A stretch of DNA of 64,000 nt from the NCBI GenBank assembly GCA_046348995.1, contig JAXMDB010000004.1:62001-126000 (forward strand), given 5' to 3'. Numbering within the stretch: the first letter of the stretch is position 1; each line of letters begins with the position of its first letter. The position numbers and the translations under genes are program-made. Positions 26,890 through 35,597 of this stretch are shown here, one piece after another. The stretch comes from JANNSX01 sp046348995 (GTDB taxonomy: Bacteria; Pseudomonadota; Alphaproteobacteria; Rhizobiales; Hyphomicrobiaceae). The notes below the pieces were generated by a model. The model was given only the letters and a program-made list of their open reading frames with translations, searched no databases and was not told where the DNA came from.

Positions 26890-27224
26890 TGCCTTGCCTT
26901 GCTTGGCCCACGGACGGGCGCTTGAAGCCTATCCCCTCGACCACCCTGGCCGACCACCCACGCATCCACCGGGTGCTGTTCTCACAGACGAAGCACCCAG
27001 CGGCGACTCCATCAATCTGAGCATGTCGGGAAGGTGAAGATCAAGAGGCGCACCCTTACGCAAACCCGTGGACATTCGGCCGTCGCGACCCATTTGACAC
27101 AGCCCGCAACATTCATGCCACTTGACACGTCTGCGCAGGCGACGTTTGCCGCCAACCCCGCCGCATCGTCAGGTTGAGAGACTTACACTCGATTCGGTCG
27201 GAACCGCGACCCAATCGCGGCCGA
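26890..27224. other. clpP-clpX spacer
   Basis: 335 bp without a credible gene. Right after the clpP stop a small stem (CCGCGA/TCGCGG, 27204-27209 and 27215-27220) could be a weak terminator. Two direct repeats, CATTTGACAC (27091-27100) and a matching CACTTGACAC-like copy ending at 27128, lie 28 bp apart; on the clpX strand they read GTGTCAA. No promoter of clpX could be assigned with confidence. Confidence 0.4.
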
Positions 27225-27866
27225 TCAGGGCTTCTTCGCCTCGGACGCCTCGCCGTCGGCGCGTTTGGTGAGCACGGCGTCGACGATACCGAATTTCTGC
27301 GCCTCGTCGGCCGTCATGAAATGGTCGCGGTCGAGCGTCCGTTCAATCGTCTCGTAGGTCTGGCCGGTATGCTTGACGTAGACCTCGTTCAGGCGCCGCT
27401 TCATCTTCACGATATCCTCGGCGTGCCGCTCGATATCGCTCGCCTGGCCCTGGAAGCCGCCGGACGGCTGATGGACCATGATGCGGGCGTTCGGAAGGGC
27501 AAAGCGCATGCCCTTGGCGCCGGCGCTGAGCAGCAGCGAGCCCATGGACGCGGCCTGGCCGACGCACAGCGTCGCCACCGGCGGCTGGATGTACTGCATC
27601 GTGTCGTAGATCGACATGCCGGAGGTGACGATGCCGCCCGGCGAGTTGATGTACATCGAGATCTCTTTCTTGGGGTTCTCCGCCTCGAGAAAGAGCAGCT
27701 GCATGCAGACCGAGGCCGCCATGTGGTCCTCGATCGGGCCGGTCACGAAGATGATGCGCTCCTTGAGCAGCCGCGACGGCAGGTCGAACACCTGCATGCC
27801 GCGGTTGGTCTGCTCGACGACATTGGGCCAGAAGGTCGACGTCAGTTGCGCGATCGGATCTCTCAT
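27225..27866 (-). CDS. clpP: ATP-dependent Clp protease proteolytic subunit ClpP
   Basis: Serine peptidase forming the 14-mer chamber that works with ClpX. It is 213 residues. The triad is visible: Ser in GQAASMGSLLL, His in MVHQPSGG and Asp in the TLDRDHFM region. YINSPGGIVTSG forms the oxyanion region. AGGAA lies about 8 bp before the ATG. The Lys/Ala-rich tail (DGEASEAKKP) is typical of alphaproteobacterial ClpP. It lies directly downstream of tig. Confidence 0.98.
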   Translation of the reverse strand: MRDPIAQLTSTFWPNVVEQTNRGMQVFDLPSRLLKERIIFVTGPIEDHMAASVCMQLLFLEAENPKKEISMYINSPGGIVTSGMSIYDTMQYIQPPVATLCVGQAASMGSLLLSAGAKGMRFALPNARIMVHQPSGGFQGQASDIERHAEDIVKMKRRLNEVYVKHTGQTYETIERTLDRDHFMTADEAQKFGIVDAVLTKRADGEASEAKKP

Positions 27867-27934
27867 CTCGGTCTTCCTGTTGGGCTCACGTCATTGCCGT
27901 CGGGTCCGTCGCTCGAACGCGTAACAGCTGAGCG

Positions 27935-29389
27935 TCAGTCGTGCTTGTGATCGTGGCCGTGGTGGTGGTGATGGCCGTGGTCATGATCGTGGTCGTGATC
28001 ATGGTCATGATGATCGTGGCTGTGCGCGTGGGCGGCGAGCGCCTCGTCGTCCTCGTCGGGCTTCAGAAGCTCCTCGGCCGGTACGGGCTTGTCGGTCACC
28101 TTCGCCTGCTCGAGCAGATAGGTGACGACCTTCTCCTCGTAAAGGGGGGCGCGGATCTGGGCGAGCGCGCCCGGCGTGTTGCGGAAGTAGTCGTAGGCCT
28201 TGCGCTCCTGGCCGGGGAAGCGGCGAACGTGCTCGGCGAGCGCGCGCGCCAGCTCCTCGTCGGTGACGCGGATCTCGTTCTTGTCGCCGATCTCGGAGAG
28301 CACGAGGCCCAAGCGCACGCGGCGCTCGGCGAGCTTCTGATACTCGGCCTTCTCCGCGTCCTCGGTCTTGCCTTCGTCGGCGAAGGTCCGGCCGGCCTGC
28401 TCGAGGCTCTTCGTCAGCTGGCCCCAGATCTCCTTGAACTCGTTCTCGACGAGCGTCGGCGGCAGGTCGAACGCATGCGACTTGTCGAGCGCATCGAGCA
28501 GTGCGCGCTTCGCTTTCGCACGCGACGCCGCCGAGTAATCCTGCTCGATCCGCTTGCCGATCGCCTCGCGCAGCTTCTCGAGGTTTTCCAAGCCGAACTT
28601 CGCGGCGAGTGCATCGTCGATCGCCGGCCGCTTCGGGCTCGCGACCTCTTTCACCTCGACGTCGAACTCGGCCGTCTTACCGGCGAGATTGGGAACCGGG
28701 TACTCGGCCGGGAAGGTCGCTGACACGACGCGCTCGTCGCCCGCCTTGGCGCCCTTGAGGCCGTCCTCGAAGCCGGGAATGAAGCCGCCCTGGCCGATCA
28801 CGATCGGTGCGTCCTCGGCCTTGCCGCCGTCGAACGCCACGCCGTCGATCTTGCCGAGGAAGTCGATCGTCACGCGATCGCCGGTCTCGGCCGCGCGGCC
28901 CTCGGCGGTCTCGTAGTCGATGTTGCTGTCGACGAGCTTCTCGATCGCCTTGTCGATGTCGCCGTCGGAGACGGCCGCCGTCGGCCGCTCGACCTCGATC
29001 GCCTTCAGATCGGCGAGCGCGATCTCGGGGAGAACCTCGAAGTTCATCGTGAAGGCGAGGTCCGCCTCGCCGCCGATGACCTTCTCGATCTCCTTCTCGT
29101 CGTCGCCGAACTTGATCTCGGGCTGGAAGGCCGGACGCTCCTTGCGCGCCTCGAGCGCCTCGCGGCTCTTTTCGGTGACCGTGTGCTGGACGACCTCGGC
29201 CATCAGCGAGCGGCCGAACACCTTCCTCAAGTGCGCGGCAGGCACCTTGCCGGGACGGAAGCCCTTGAGCCGGACCTGGCCCTTGACCTCGTCCACCTTT
29301 TTCTCGAACCGGCTGCCGAGCTCGGCCTTGTCGATGACGACCTTGAGCTCTCGCTTCAAACCTTCGTTACGCGCCTCAGTAACCTGCAT
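27935..29389 (-). CDS. tig: Trigger factor with His/Asp-rich C-terminal tail
   Basis: Ribosome-bound chaperone and peptidyl-prolyl isomerase, 484 residues. The N-terminal ribosome-binding domain has the signature GFRPGKVPAAHLRKVFG near residues 42-58. The FKBP-like PPIase domain (about 155-245) contains GDRVTIDFLGKIDG and GFEDGLKGAKAGDE, followed by the helical C-domain. Past the normal end (EELLKPDED) comes an unusual tail of alternating His and Asp, with 18 His in the last 32 residues, which should bind Ni, Zn or Cu. The ATG at 29389 has AGGGA upstream; a longer frame to 29515 would run through the tRNA. Confidence 0.96.
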   Translation of the reverse strand: MQVTEARNEGLKRELKVVIDKAELGSRFEKKVDEVKGQVRLKGFRPGKVPAAHLRKVFGRSLMAEVVQHTVTEKSREALEARKERPAFQPEIKFGDDEKEIEKVIGGEADLAFTMNFEVLPEIALADLKAIEVERPTAAVSDGDIDKAIEKLVDSNIDYETAEGRAAETGDRVTIDFLGKIDGVAFDGGKAEDAPIVIGQGGFIPGFEDGLKGAKAGDERVVSATFPAEYPVPNLAGKTAEFDVEVKEVASPKRPAIDDALAAKFGLENLEKLREAIGKRIEQDYSAASRAKAKRALLDALDKSHAFDLPPTLVENEFKEIWGQLTKSLEQAGRTFADEGKTEDAEKAEYQKLAERRVRLGLVLSEIGDKNEIRVTDEELARALAEHVRRFPGQERKAYDYFRNTPGALAQIRAPLYEEKVVTYLLEQAKVTDKPVPAEELLKPDEDDEALAAHAHSHDHHDHDHDHDHDHGHHHHHGHDHKHD

Positions 29390-29473
29390 CGTATCCCTGC
29401 GCTCGTTCTCACCGGCGGCACGCCGGATGACAGTCACAACCGTTGCGGAATTCTCTAGGACAGTCGCGGCCCA

Positions 29474-29558
<85 letters not shown>

Positions 29559-29673
29559 GGCACTGGCCGTCCCGCCTCGCGAGCGGGCTCTATATCACGG
29601 CTTTCGGGTCGGGTGCCAGTGCCCGCAATCATTCACCATTGAGCTTGGCATTTACCACCTGCCCTTGGGCGAT

Positions 29674-29695
29674 CTGATATGGCACCCTATATCAG
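29674..29695. promoter_or_regulatory. Inverted repeat upstream of the FecR-domain gene
   Basis: CTGATAT (29674-29680) and ATATCAG (29689-29695) form a perfect 7-bp inverted repeat with an 8-bp spacer. It ends 64 bp before the ATG at 29760, where an operator or the -10/+1 region would be expected. Regulator unknown. Confidence 0.35.
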
Positions 29696-29759
29696 GGCCG
29701 CCGACTCCAGAGGGGTCGAGGAAGTGTAACAGGCCATTGAAACATAAGGGAGAAACCCC

Positions 29760-30398
29760 ATGCAGAGGGTTATGCTGGCCGCACTCGCCGTACCTCTCCT
29801 CGCGGTGGCTGGGCTGATCGGACAATCCCTGGAGGCGTTTGCCGCCGATCCCGTCGGCAAGGTGAGCCGGTTGCGCGGCGAATGCGTGGTCGTGCGTGGC
29901 AGCGACCGCGTCACGCTCGCGGAAGGCGCGGTCGTCGAGCATTTGGACGAGCTCGAGACCGGCGCGGATGCCCGCCTCGAGGTGACGCTGCTCGACGATA
30001 CGAAGCTCACGCTCGGCGAGAAGGCCAAGATCAAAGTCGACTCGTTCGTCTACGATCCCAACGCCAGCAAGGGCGAGGCCGTGCTGCAGGTCGTCAAGGG
30101 CGCGTTCCGCTTCACCACCGGCAAGATCGGCGGCATGACGGACAAGAACGTCCAGGTGAAAACGGGCTTTGCGACGCTGGCGGTTCGCGGCACCGACTTC
30201 TGGGCCGGGCCGATCGACGGCACGAACGGCGTGCTCCTGTTGTCGGGCAAGGTCGAGGTGCAGACGAAGCGGGGCAAGACGTTGCTCGACGATCCGCGCG
30301 ACGGCACCGTAGTCAGCTCGATCAATCGCCGTCCGGGAAAAGCGCGCACCTGGTCCGACCAGAAGGCGACGCGGGCGCTCGATCAGACATCGTTCTGA
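29760..30398 (+). CDS. Secreted FecR-domain protein
   Basis: Exported protein of 212 residues. The signal peptide ends near LEAFAADP (residue 28-29). The mature part is one FecR-like beta domain: GKVSRLRGECVVVRGSDRVTLAEGAVV, LELETGADARLEVTLLDDTKLTLGEKA, and VKTGFATLAVRGTDFWAG. Such stand-alone periplasmic FecR domains are common and, unlike true FecR, are not linked to a TonB receptor here. Its role is unknown. GGGAGAAA precedes the ATG. Confidence 0.88.
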   Translation: MQRVMLAALAVPLLAVAGLIGQSLEAFAADPVGKVSRLRGECVVVRGSDRVTLAEGAVVEHLDELETGADARLEVTLLDDTKLTLGEKAKIKVDSFVYDPNASKGEAVLQVVKGAFRFTTGKIGGMTDKNVQVKTGFATLAVRGTDFWAGPIDGTNGVLLLSGKVEVQTKRGKTLLDDPRDGTVVSSINRRPGKARTWSDQKATRALDQTSF

Positions 30399-30410
30399 TG
30401 CATGTAGAGA

Positions 30411-30432
30411 GGGGCGAGCCGGTGCTCGCCCC
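30411..30432. terminator. Bidirectional stem-loop between FecR-domain gene and hup
   Basis: GGGGCGAGC (30411-30419) and GCTCGCCCC (30424-30432) form a perfect 9-bp stem with a CGGT loop, located 12 bp after each of the two convergent stop codons. No strong T-run follows. Confidence 0.6.
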
Positions 30433-30443
30433 GTCTCGATCGC

Positions 30444-30719
30444 TTACTTGTTGAGGGCGTCCTTGAGCGCCTTCGCCGGCTGGAACTTCGGCGCGCGGCT
30501 CGCCGGGATCTTGATCGTCTCGCCGGTGGCCGGATTGCGGCCATCGCGCGCCTTGCGCTCCGACGTTTTGAATTTGCCGAGCGGCGGTATCGAGACCTCG
30601 CCCCCCGCCTTGAGCGTGCTCTCGATATAGGCGAGCGCGGCATCGAGGGCGGCGGCGGCCTTGTCCTTGGGGATATCGGCCCGCTCGGCCATGGCGTCGA
30701 TCAACTCCTTCTTGCTCAT
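30444..30719 (-). CDS. hup: DNA-binding protein HU
   Basis: Nucleoid-associated histone-like protein of 91 residues. The pattern is canonical: MSKKELIDAMAERADIPK, the dimer core ALAYIESTLKAGGEVSIPPLGKFK, and the DNA-binding arm RDGRNPATGETIKIPASRAPKFQPAKALKDAL. AAGGAG lies upstream of the ATG within a small GGAG-C-CTCC palindrome. In many relatives hup follows lon directly; here it is about 5 kb away from lon. Confidence 0.96.
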   Translation of the reverse strand: MSKKELIDAMAERADIPKDKAAAALDAALAYIESTLKAGGEVSIPPLGKFKTSERKARDGRNPATGETIKIPASRAPKFQPAKALKDALNK

Positions 30720-30934
30720 GCAGGAGGCTCCTTCGTTTTGCGTGTGTTTCTCGGAAGCCCGGCACGAATGGGATGCCTGTGACGCATCGGGCCGGCTCGC
30801 GCCCTATACGCCAGCCGGCCCGTGTTGCATAGCCTGGAATATTGCCGCGTAGTGCCGTCCGGCGGGTGTTAGCCTCGATCAGGCTCAAAGCCAATGGCCG
30901 CGCGAAAGACGCGAGATGGTTTCTCTGCCGATAT

Positions 30935-31180
30935 CTAAGCTGCTGCCGCGACGTGCTTTTCTGCCACGACGCGCTCGGCGCTGCGCAAGTGGGCCTTGAG
31001 CTGGCTCTCGGCCGCCTTGAGGTCGTGTGCGGCCCCGGATGCCGGATGATCGGCGATATAGCAACGCCATGCGACGGCGTCGGCCGCCTTTCTCTGGACG
31101 CTCCCTACCGAAAGGTAAGGCTCGCGGGTGCTGTAGTAGTTCACGATGCCGGTATACGGGCAACTTCTGGTCGTGAGCAT
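30935..31180 (-). CDS. Small hypothetical protein
   Basis: Unrecognised 81-residue product. It begins MLTTRSCPYTGIVNYYSTREP, then VQRKAADAVAWRCYIADHPASG, and ends in an amphipathic helix (DLKAAESQLKAHLRSAERVVAEKHVAAAA). It has two Cys and no signal peptide. The ATG at 31180 is chosen because GGAGG lies 8 bp upstream; the frame also opens with a GTG at 31207. An overlapping plus-strand frame (30842-31384) is less convincing because it lacks such a site. Confidence 0.6.
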   Translation of the reverse strand: MLTTRSCPYTGIVNYYSTREPYLSVGSVQRKAADAVAWRCYIADHPASGAAHDLKAAESQLKAHLRSAERVVAEKHVAAAA

Positions 31181-31546
31181 TTGTGCTACCTCCGCTGTCC
31201 TAGACACCCTCCCCCATCCCCTATGCCATCAACACTAACACCTGGGCATCAGGATGGCACCCCTGAATCTCAGTTATTCCCAGTATTCGTGATTGCCATT
31301 GCAGTTGATCTCTCCGGAAGAGCGACTGCGGCAAAGTCGAGGCAAGCTTCGCAGCAGCAGCATCTGAATATTGCAATGCAATAATCCTGTTCCAAGCCCC
31401 CTGAGCCGATCGCCTCAACAGGCGCCAGTCATTGGCCTTTTGCGCCTTTCGCAGTTGCATGGCGGACTCTTGGCGGTGAAGCATCCAGCACGCGTCACGT
31501 CCGTGCTATGAGAGAAGCCGACCCAGCACGCGGAGACCTCGACCCG
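31181..31546. other. Spacer between small hypothetical gene and HDAC-family gene
   Basis: 366 bp of somewhat lower GC. A minus-strand frame at 31221-31484 (up to 87 codons) has no ribosome site or recognisable features and is not annotated. The promoters of both flanking genes must lie here; none was assigned. Confidence 0.35.
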
Positions 31547-32641
31547 ATGCCGACCGAGCCCATTTTCACCTTCTGGCATGACGCTGTGATGACGCACGAC
31601 ACCGGCGAGGGCGTGTTCGATGCGCCGCCCTCCGAAATGCTCGTCGAGCAAATGCGGCACCCAGAGAATGCCATCCGCGTCGCCAACATGAAGCGGGCAC
31701 TCGAGAAGGGGCCGGTCGCGCCCCTCCTTACCTGGCTGCCCGGCCGGCTCGCGACCGACGCCGAGATCTGCCGGTTTCACACGACGGCGTTCCTGGCCGA
31801 GCTCGAGGCGGCCGACAAGACAGGGCGCGCCTTCTCGCGCACGACACGGATGGGCCCCGGCGCCATGACCGCGATCCGCGCTGCTGCGGGCACCGCCATC
31901 GCCGCCGTCGAGAGCATTCTCGATGGCCGCACCCGCAAGGCGCACGCGCTCGTCCGCCCACCCGGCCATCACGCGGCGCCCGCGATGGTCGACGGCTACT
32001 GCTTCCTCAACAACACCGCGCTCGCCGCCGAGGCCGCGCTCGCGTCGGGCATGAAGCGCATCGCCATCCTCGATTGGGATGTCCACCACGGCAACGGCAC
32101 GCAGACGGGCTTCTACGAGCGCGACGACGTGCTGACGATCTCGCTGCACATGGATCACGGCTCGTGGGGGCCGTCGCATCCCGAAACCGGCGGCACGGAG
32201 GAGCAAGGGTCGGGCCGGGGCAAAGGCACCAACATCAACATCCCATTCCCGATGGGCGCGGGCAACACGGCCTATCTGACCGCCATCGAGCAAATCGCTG
32301 CCCCGCGCATCCGCGCCTTCAAGCCCGATCTCCTCATCGTCGCCAACGGCCAGGATGCCAACGAGTACGACCCGAACGGCCGCGCGTGTGTCTCCGCGCG
32401 CGGCTTCTATGACCTGGCCGTCAAGGCGCGCGCGCTCGCGGAAGAGCTCTGCGGCGGCAAGCTGCTCTCTGTACAGGAGGGCGGCTACCATCCGGCCTAC
32501 GCCGCCTACTGCGCACACGCGACGATGGAGGGCTTCGCCGGGTCCACTTACAAGACCCCCGACCCGATCGGATTTTTGCCGGAGAACGAGGCGCGGGCGA
32601 AGGCGGATGTGGCGGCGATCGCGAAGCGGTTGGGGATGTGA
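31547..32641 (+). CDS. Histone deacetylase-family hydrolase (class II HDAC / acetylpolyamine amidohydrolase-like)
   Basis: Zinc-dependent deacetylase of 364 residues. The hallmarks are present: RPPGHHA with the catalytic His pair, AILDWDVHHGNGTQ with zinc ligands Asp and His, VANGQDANEYDP where the third ligand Asp lies, and SVQEGGYHP. Bacterial members act on acetylpolyamines or other small acetyl amides or on acetyl-lysine; substrate is undecided. The ATG at 31547 has GGAG 10-11 bp upstream; an ATG at 31508 is also in frame without such a site. It is convergent with the alcohol dehydrogenase-like gene, 4 bp apart. Confidence 0.92.
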   Translation: MPTEPIFTFWHDAVMTHDTGEGVFDAPPSEMLVEQMRHPENAIRVANMKRALEKGPVAPLLTWLPGRLATDAEICRFHTTAFLAELEAADKTGRAFSRTTRMGPGAMTAIRAAAGTAIAAVESILDGRTRKAHALVRPPGHHAAPAMVDGYCFLNNTALAAEAALASGMKRIAILDWDVHHGNGTQTGFYERDDVLTISLHMDHGSWGPSHPETGGTEEQGSGRGKGTNINIPFPMGAGNTAYLTAIEQIAAPRIRAFKPDLLIVANGQDANEYDPNGRACVSARGFYDLAVKARALAEELCGGKLLSVQEGGYHPAYAAYCAHATMEGFAGSTYKTPDPIGFLPENEARAKADVAAIAKRLGM

Positions 32642-32645
32642 CTCC

Positions 32646-33671
32646 TCAACACCTCACCACCACCTGAGTGAATGGTGCGGCCGGCTTCCCACACGCTGCG
32701 ATCGCCTCGTCGACGCGGTCGAGCGGGAAGGTCTCGGACGTAATGCGGGAGAGATCGAGCGCGCCAGAGGCGATCATCTGCACGATCTGCGATGGCGCCT
32801 TGCGTGCAAACCACAGCGAATAGCGCACCGTGATATCGCGCAACAGCAATCCCGCGAGCGCGGGCGGTCGCGACGTGCTCGCCAGGATCACGAGCGCACC
32901 GTAGCGGCGCAGCGCCGGCAACGCATCCTCGATGAGCTCCGCCCCATCGCTCGCGGCCTGGATGGCGAGATCGACACTCTGGGGCCGGCCTTTCAGCTCC
33001 GTCGCGATCTCGACGCGCGGATCGAGCCCTTGGAGAGCGCGGAGCCGATCCGCCGATCGTCCGACCGCGATCACCTTCGCCGCGCCCATGGCGAGCGCCA
33101 CCAGCACGGTGCTGACGCCGAGCAGCCCCGTCGCGCCCAGCACGGCGACCGTGCCGCCCGGCTGAAAGCCCGTCTTCGTGAACGCCGCATGCGCCGTGCC
33201 GAGCCAGCCGAGCCGCGAGAGTGTATCAGCCGAGGTCCGCCGCAAGGCCGGCGCCACGTTCGTCAGACATTCGGCCGGCAGCTCGATATGCGTCGCGAGC
33301 GTGCCGTTGGGCCAGGCGGCGAGCAACGGCCCGGCGCCACCCGTCAAGGCGAAATAGCCCGCGAACGCGTTCTCGCCCGTGCCGTCCGCGCGCGCTTCCT
33401 CGATGTAGCTGTCGCAATAGACTGGATCGCCGACTTTGAGTCCCGACACGCCCTCGCCCAGGCTCGCGACGGTTCCGACCGCATCCATGCCCGGCGTGAA
33501 GGGCCGCAGCGGCGTCTGATAGTGGCTCGTGCCTCTGACGACGCCGGCGAGCGAGGCCGACATGAAGGCCGACTGCAACCGCACGACGGCGGCACCCGGC
33601 CGGGGTTTGGGATCGGGAAGCTCCTCGATCACGAGCTTCGTCGCGCCGTCATGAAGTCTCGCCGCTTTCAT
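32646..33671 (-). CDS. Alcohol dehydrogenase-like oxidoreductase (MDR superfamily)
   Basis: NAD(P)-dependent medium-chain dehydrogenase/reductase of 341 residues. The N-terminal GroES-like domain has PGMDAVGTVASLGEGVSGLKVGDPVY; the Rossmann domain has TVAVLGATGLLGVSTVLVA. Where zinc enzymes carry GHE and catalytic Cys, this protein has PGMDAVG and lacks a Cys cluster, so it is probably a zinc-free quinone-oxidoreductase-type member. The C-terminal FPLDRVDEAIAACGK is typical. Substrate unknown. Confidence 0.87.
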   Translation of the reverse strand: MKAARLHDGATKLVIEELPDPKPRPGAAVVRLQSAFMSASLAGVVRGTSHYQTPLRPFTPGMDAVGTVASLGEGVSGLKVGDPVYCDSYIEEARADGTGENAFAGYFALTGGAGPLLAAWPNGTLATHIELPAECLTNVAPALRRTSADTLSRLGWLGTAHAAFTKTGFQPGGTVAVLGATGLLGVSTVLVALAMGAAKVIAVGRSADRLRALQGLDPRVEIATELKGRPQSVDLAIQAASDGAELIEDALPALRRYGALVILASTSRPPALAGLLLRDITVRYSLWFARKAPSQIVQMIASGALDLSRITSETFPLDRVDEAIAACGKPAAPFTQVVVRC

Positions 33672-33841
33672 GATCGTCTCCTGTGCTGGCTGTGCTCGAT
33701 CCGAGGCCTACCACTGCCTTCGCAGTAGATCGGCTGAACGCGACGCCCACAAGCCGATCCGAGCGGCGAGCACCCATGCACGCCGCATTGACTCGACTCT
33801 TTCCCCCTCCTAGCGTTCGTAAATCGCGAAGGGGGGTCTTG

Positions 33842-34300
33842 GTGAAGACGGCACGCATTCTACTCGCACTCGGGCTTGCCTTGGCGCTCGCCGGCTGCTC
33901 GTCCTCAGGCGGAGGCGGATCCGGCTTCTTCTCGACCGGCTCGACGGAACCGCCGCCGAAACCCTTCTTCAACGATCCCGACACCCGCACGATGCAGGTA
34001 GCCTGGAATTCGGTGCGCGCGGAGAAGTGCAGCTTCCAGCTCGATTCGGCCAAGCTGCGCGCCAACTACTTCGCCTGGGAAGCCCAGCTCGGCACCGACC
34101 AGACCGTGCTCGCCAAGCTCAACGCCGACTACGATCGCATCCACGCCCTCATGGTCCAGCGCATCGGTCCCAAGCCGGTCGCCGAGTATTGCAGCGACGC
34201 GCAGGTCGCCGAGACGCGCGGGTTCATCCAGCGCTATATGGCCGGCGATTTCTCGGCGACGCCGCTCAAGCGCCGGGTCGTCGAGGCAGAGCCGTCGTAA
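33842..34300 (+). CDS. Putative lipoprotein
   Basis: Predicted lipoprotein of 152 residues. The signal peptide VKTARILLALGLALALAGC carries a lipobox (LAGC, lipidated Cys near residue 20), followed by a Ser/Gly-rich linker. The mature part (FFNDPDTRTMQVAWNSVRAEKCSFQLDSAKLR, YCSDAQVAETRGFIQRYMAGDF) was not matched to a known family and has two Cys that could form a disulphide. The GTG at 33842 has AAGGGGGG just upstream, better than the upstream in-frame ATGs. Confidence 0.75.
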   Translation: MKTARILLALGLALALAGCSSSGGGGSGFFSTGSTEPPPKPFFNDPDTRTMQVAWNSVRAEKCSFQLDSAKLRANYFAWEAQLGTDQTVLAKLNADYDRIHALMVQRIGPKPVAEYCSDAQVAETRGFIQRYMAGDFSATPLKRRVVEAEPS

Positions 34301-34400
34301 TCCCGGGCGGCGGCCGCTGTGGCCATATGCAGCCTTGCCGCCCGCTTCGCCGGGCAGCGACAATCGGTGGCGAGATTCCCGCGCCGGAGGCGGACACCCT

Positions 34401-35282
34401 TTGACCCCATCTGACCGTCCGCCCATCGACAACTACTTCGTCTGCATCGGTGCACAAAAGGCCGGCACGACGTGGCTCGCGCGCGTCCTCTCGCGGCATC
34501 CGGACGTGTTCGTGACGCCGGTGAAGGAAATCCACTACTTCGACCACGTGCGCGGCGTGACCCAGCATCTCGCCGATCGCAAGCGCCGCTCGCGGCTGCG
34601 CAAGCACTATCAGCGGCTCCTGACCCAGTGGGGACGCCTTTCGGAGCTGAAAGCGCAGAACGGGTGGTATGCGCGCTATATGGCCGATCCGATCGACGAC
34701 GCCTGGTATGCGAGCCTGTTCGCCGACCGGCTCGGCCGCCGCATCGCCGGCGAGGCGACGCCGGAGTACGCGATCCTCGGCACCGAGGGACTCGAGCATA
34801 TCCGGCGGTTGGCGCCTGAAGCGCGCGTCATCTACATCATGCGCAATCCGGTGCGGCAGGCGTGGTCGCAGCTCCTGCATCAGTGCCGTGTGCGCAAGCT
34901 CGATGCCCGCAAGCTCGGCGAGGCGCAGATGCGCGACATCCTCGGCGAGGAGCGAATGCGGGCGCTCGCCAACTACCCGCGCACGCTTGCCGACCTCGGC
35001 GCGGTCTTCCCCCGATCGCAGGTTCTGACCCTCATCTACGAGGAAATCCATGCGGACCGCATGAAAGCGATCGCGAACGTATCCCAATTCATCGGCGCAC
35101 GCTTCGAGGCGTCTTGGTTCAAGGGGCTCGACGAGCGGCACAACAAATCGCAGGACGTGGCGCTCCCCGCGTCGTTCCGGCCTTATCTCCAGGAGGCGAC
35201 GCGCACGCTCGCGACCGGTGCGGCGACGGCCCTCGGCCGCATGCCGAAAGCCTGGGCGGAGGAGTATGGGATTGGCGACTAG
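34401..35282 (+). CDS. Sulfotransferase-family protein
   Basis: PAPS-dependent sulfotransferase-like enzyme of 293 residues. The 5'-phosphosulfate loop is CIGAQKAGTTWLARVL near residues 16-31. The 3'-phosphate site is YIMRNPVRQAWSQLLH (Arg and Ser). VKEIHYFD and the Lys/Arg-rich LADRKRRSRLRKHYQRLL are in the acceptor region. The TTG at 34401 is preceded by GGAGG (10 bp); an ATG at 34335 would add 22 residues. The acceptor (polysaccharide, lipid or Nod-factor-like) is unknown. Its TAG overlaps the convergent next gene's stop (CTAG). Confidence 0.87.
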   Translation: MTPSDRPPIDNYFVCIGAQKAGTTWLARVLSRHPDVFVTPVKEIHYFDHVRGVTQHLADRKRRSRLRKHYQRLLTQWGRLSELKAQNGWYARYMADPIDDAWYASLFADRLGRRIAGEATPEYAILGTEGLEHIRRLAPEARVIYIMRNPVRQAWSQLLHQCRVRKLDARKLGEAQMRDILGEERMRALANYPRTLADLGAVFPRSQVLTLIYEEIHADRMKAIANVSQFIGARFEASWFKGLDERHNKSQDVALPASFRPYLQEATRTLATGAATALGRMPKAWAEEYGIGD

Positions 35283-35596
35283 AGCGGCTGCTGGCCGGCC
35301 GGCGCCGGCGCAGGGTCTTGCGAGCCGAGGTAGCTCACGGGCGCGACATCGTCGGAAAGCTTAAGCCAATCCTGCTCGGATAGGGCGACCGCGGCCTCGG
35401 GGGCTTGGGCCCCAGGCGCCTGCCAAGCAACACTGGTGACGCCGAGATCACCCGTACCGCGCATCTCCGCCGGGGTGATCGTCGCGCTCAAGAGTTGGCC
35501 GAGGCCCGACCGGGACTTCGTCATCACGCTCGCCGAGGCAAGGCTTGCGGCCAAGGCCACGGCGAGGACGGCAATCGTACCGATCTTGATCCGCAC
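35279..35596 (-). CDS. Small exported hypothetical protein
   Basis: 105-residue product of unknown function. A signal peptide (MRIKIGTIAVLAVALAASLASA) is followed by SVMTKSRSGLGQLLSATITPAEM and an Ala/Pro-rich C-terminus ending in QQPL. No domain was recognised. The GTG start at 35596 lies 1 bp past the stop of the upstream gene, with GAGGGG before it, so the two form an operon. Confidence 0.65.
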   Translation of the reverse strand: MRIKIGTIAVLAVALAASLASASVMTKSRSGLGQLLSATITPAEMRGTGDLGVTSVAWQAPGAQAPEAAVALSEQDWLKLSDDVAPVSYLGSQDPAPAPAGQQPL

Positions 35597-35597
35597 G

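Noticed and set aside
31221..31484. A minus-strand frame of up to 87 codons
   Set aside because: No ribosome binding site, no family features; left as unresolved spacer.
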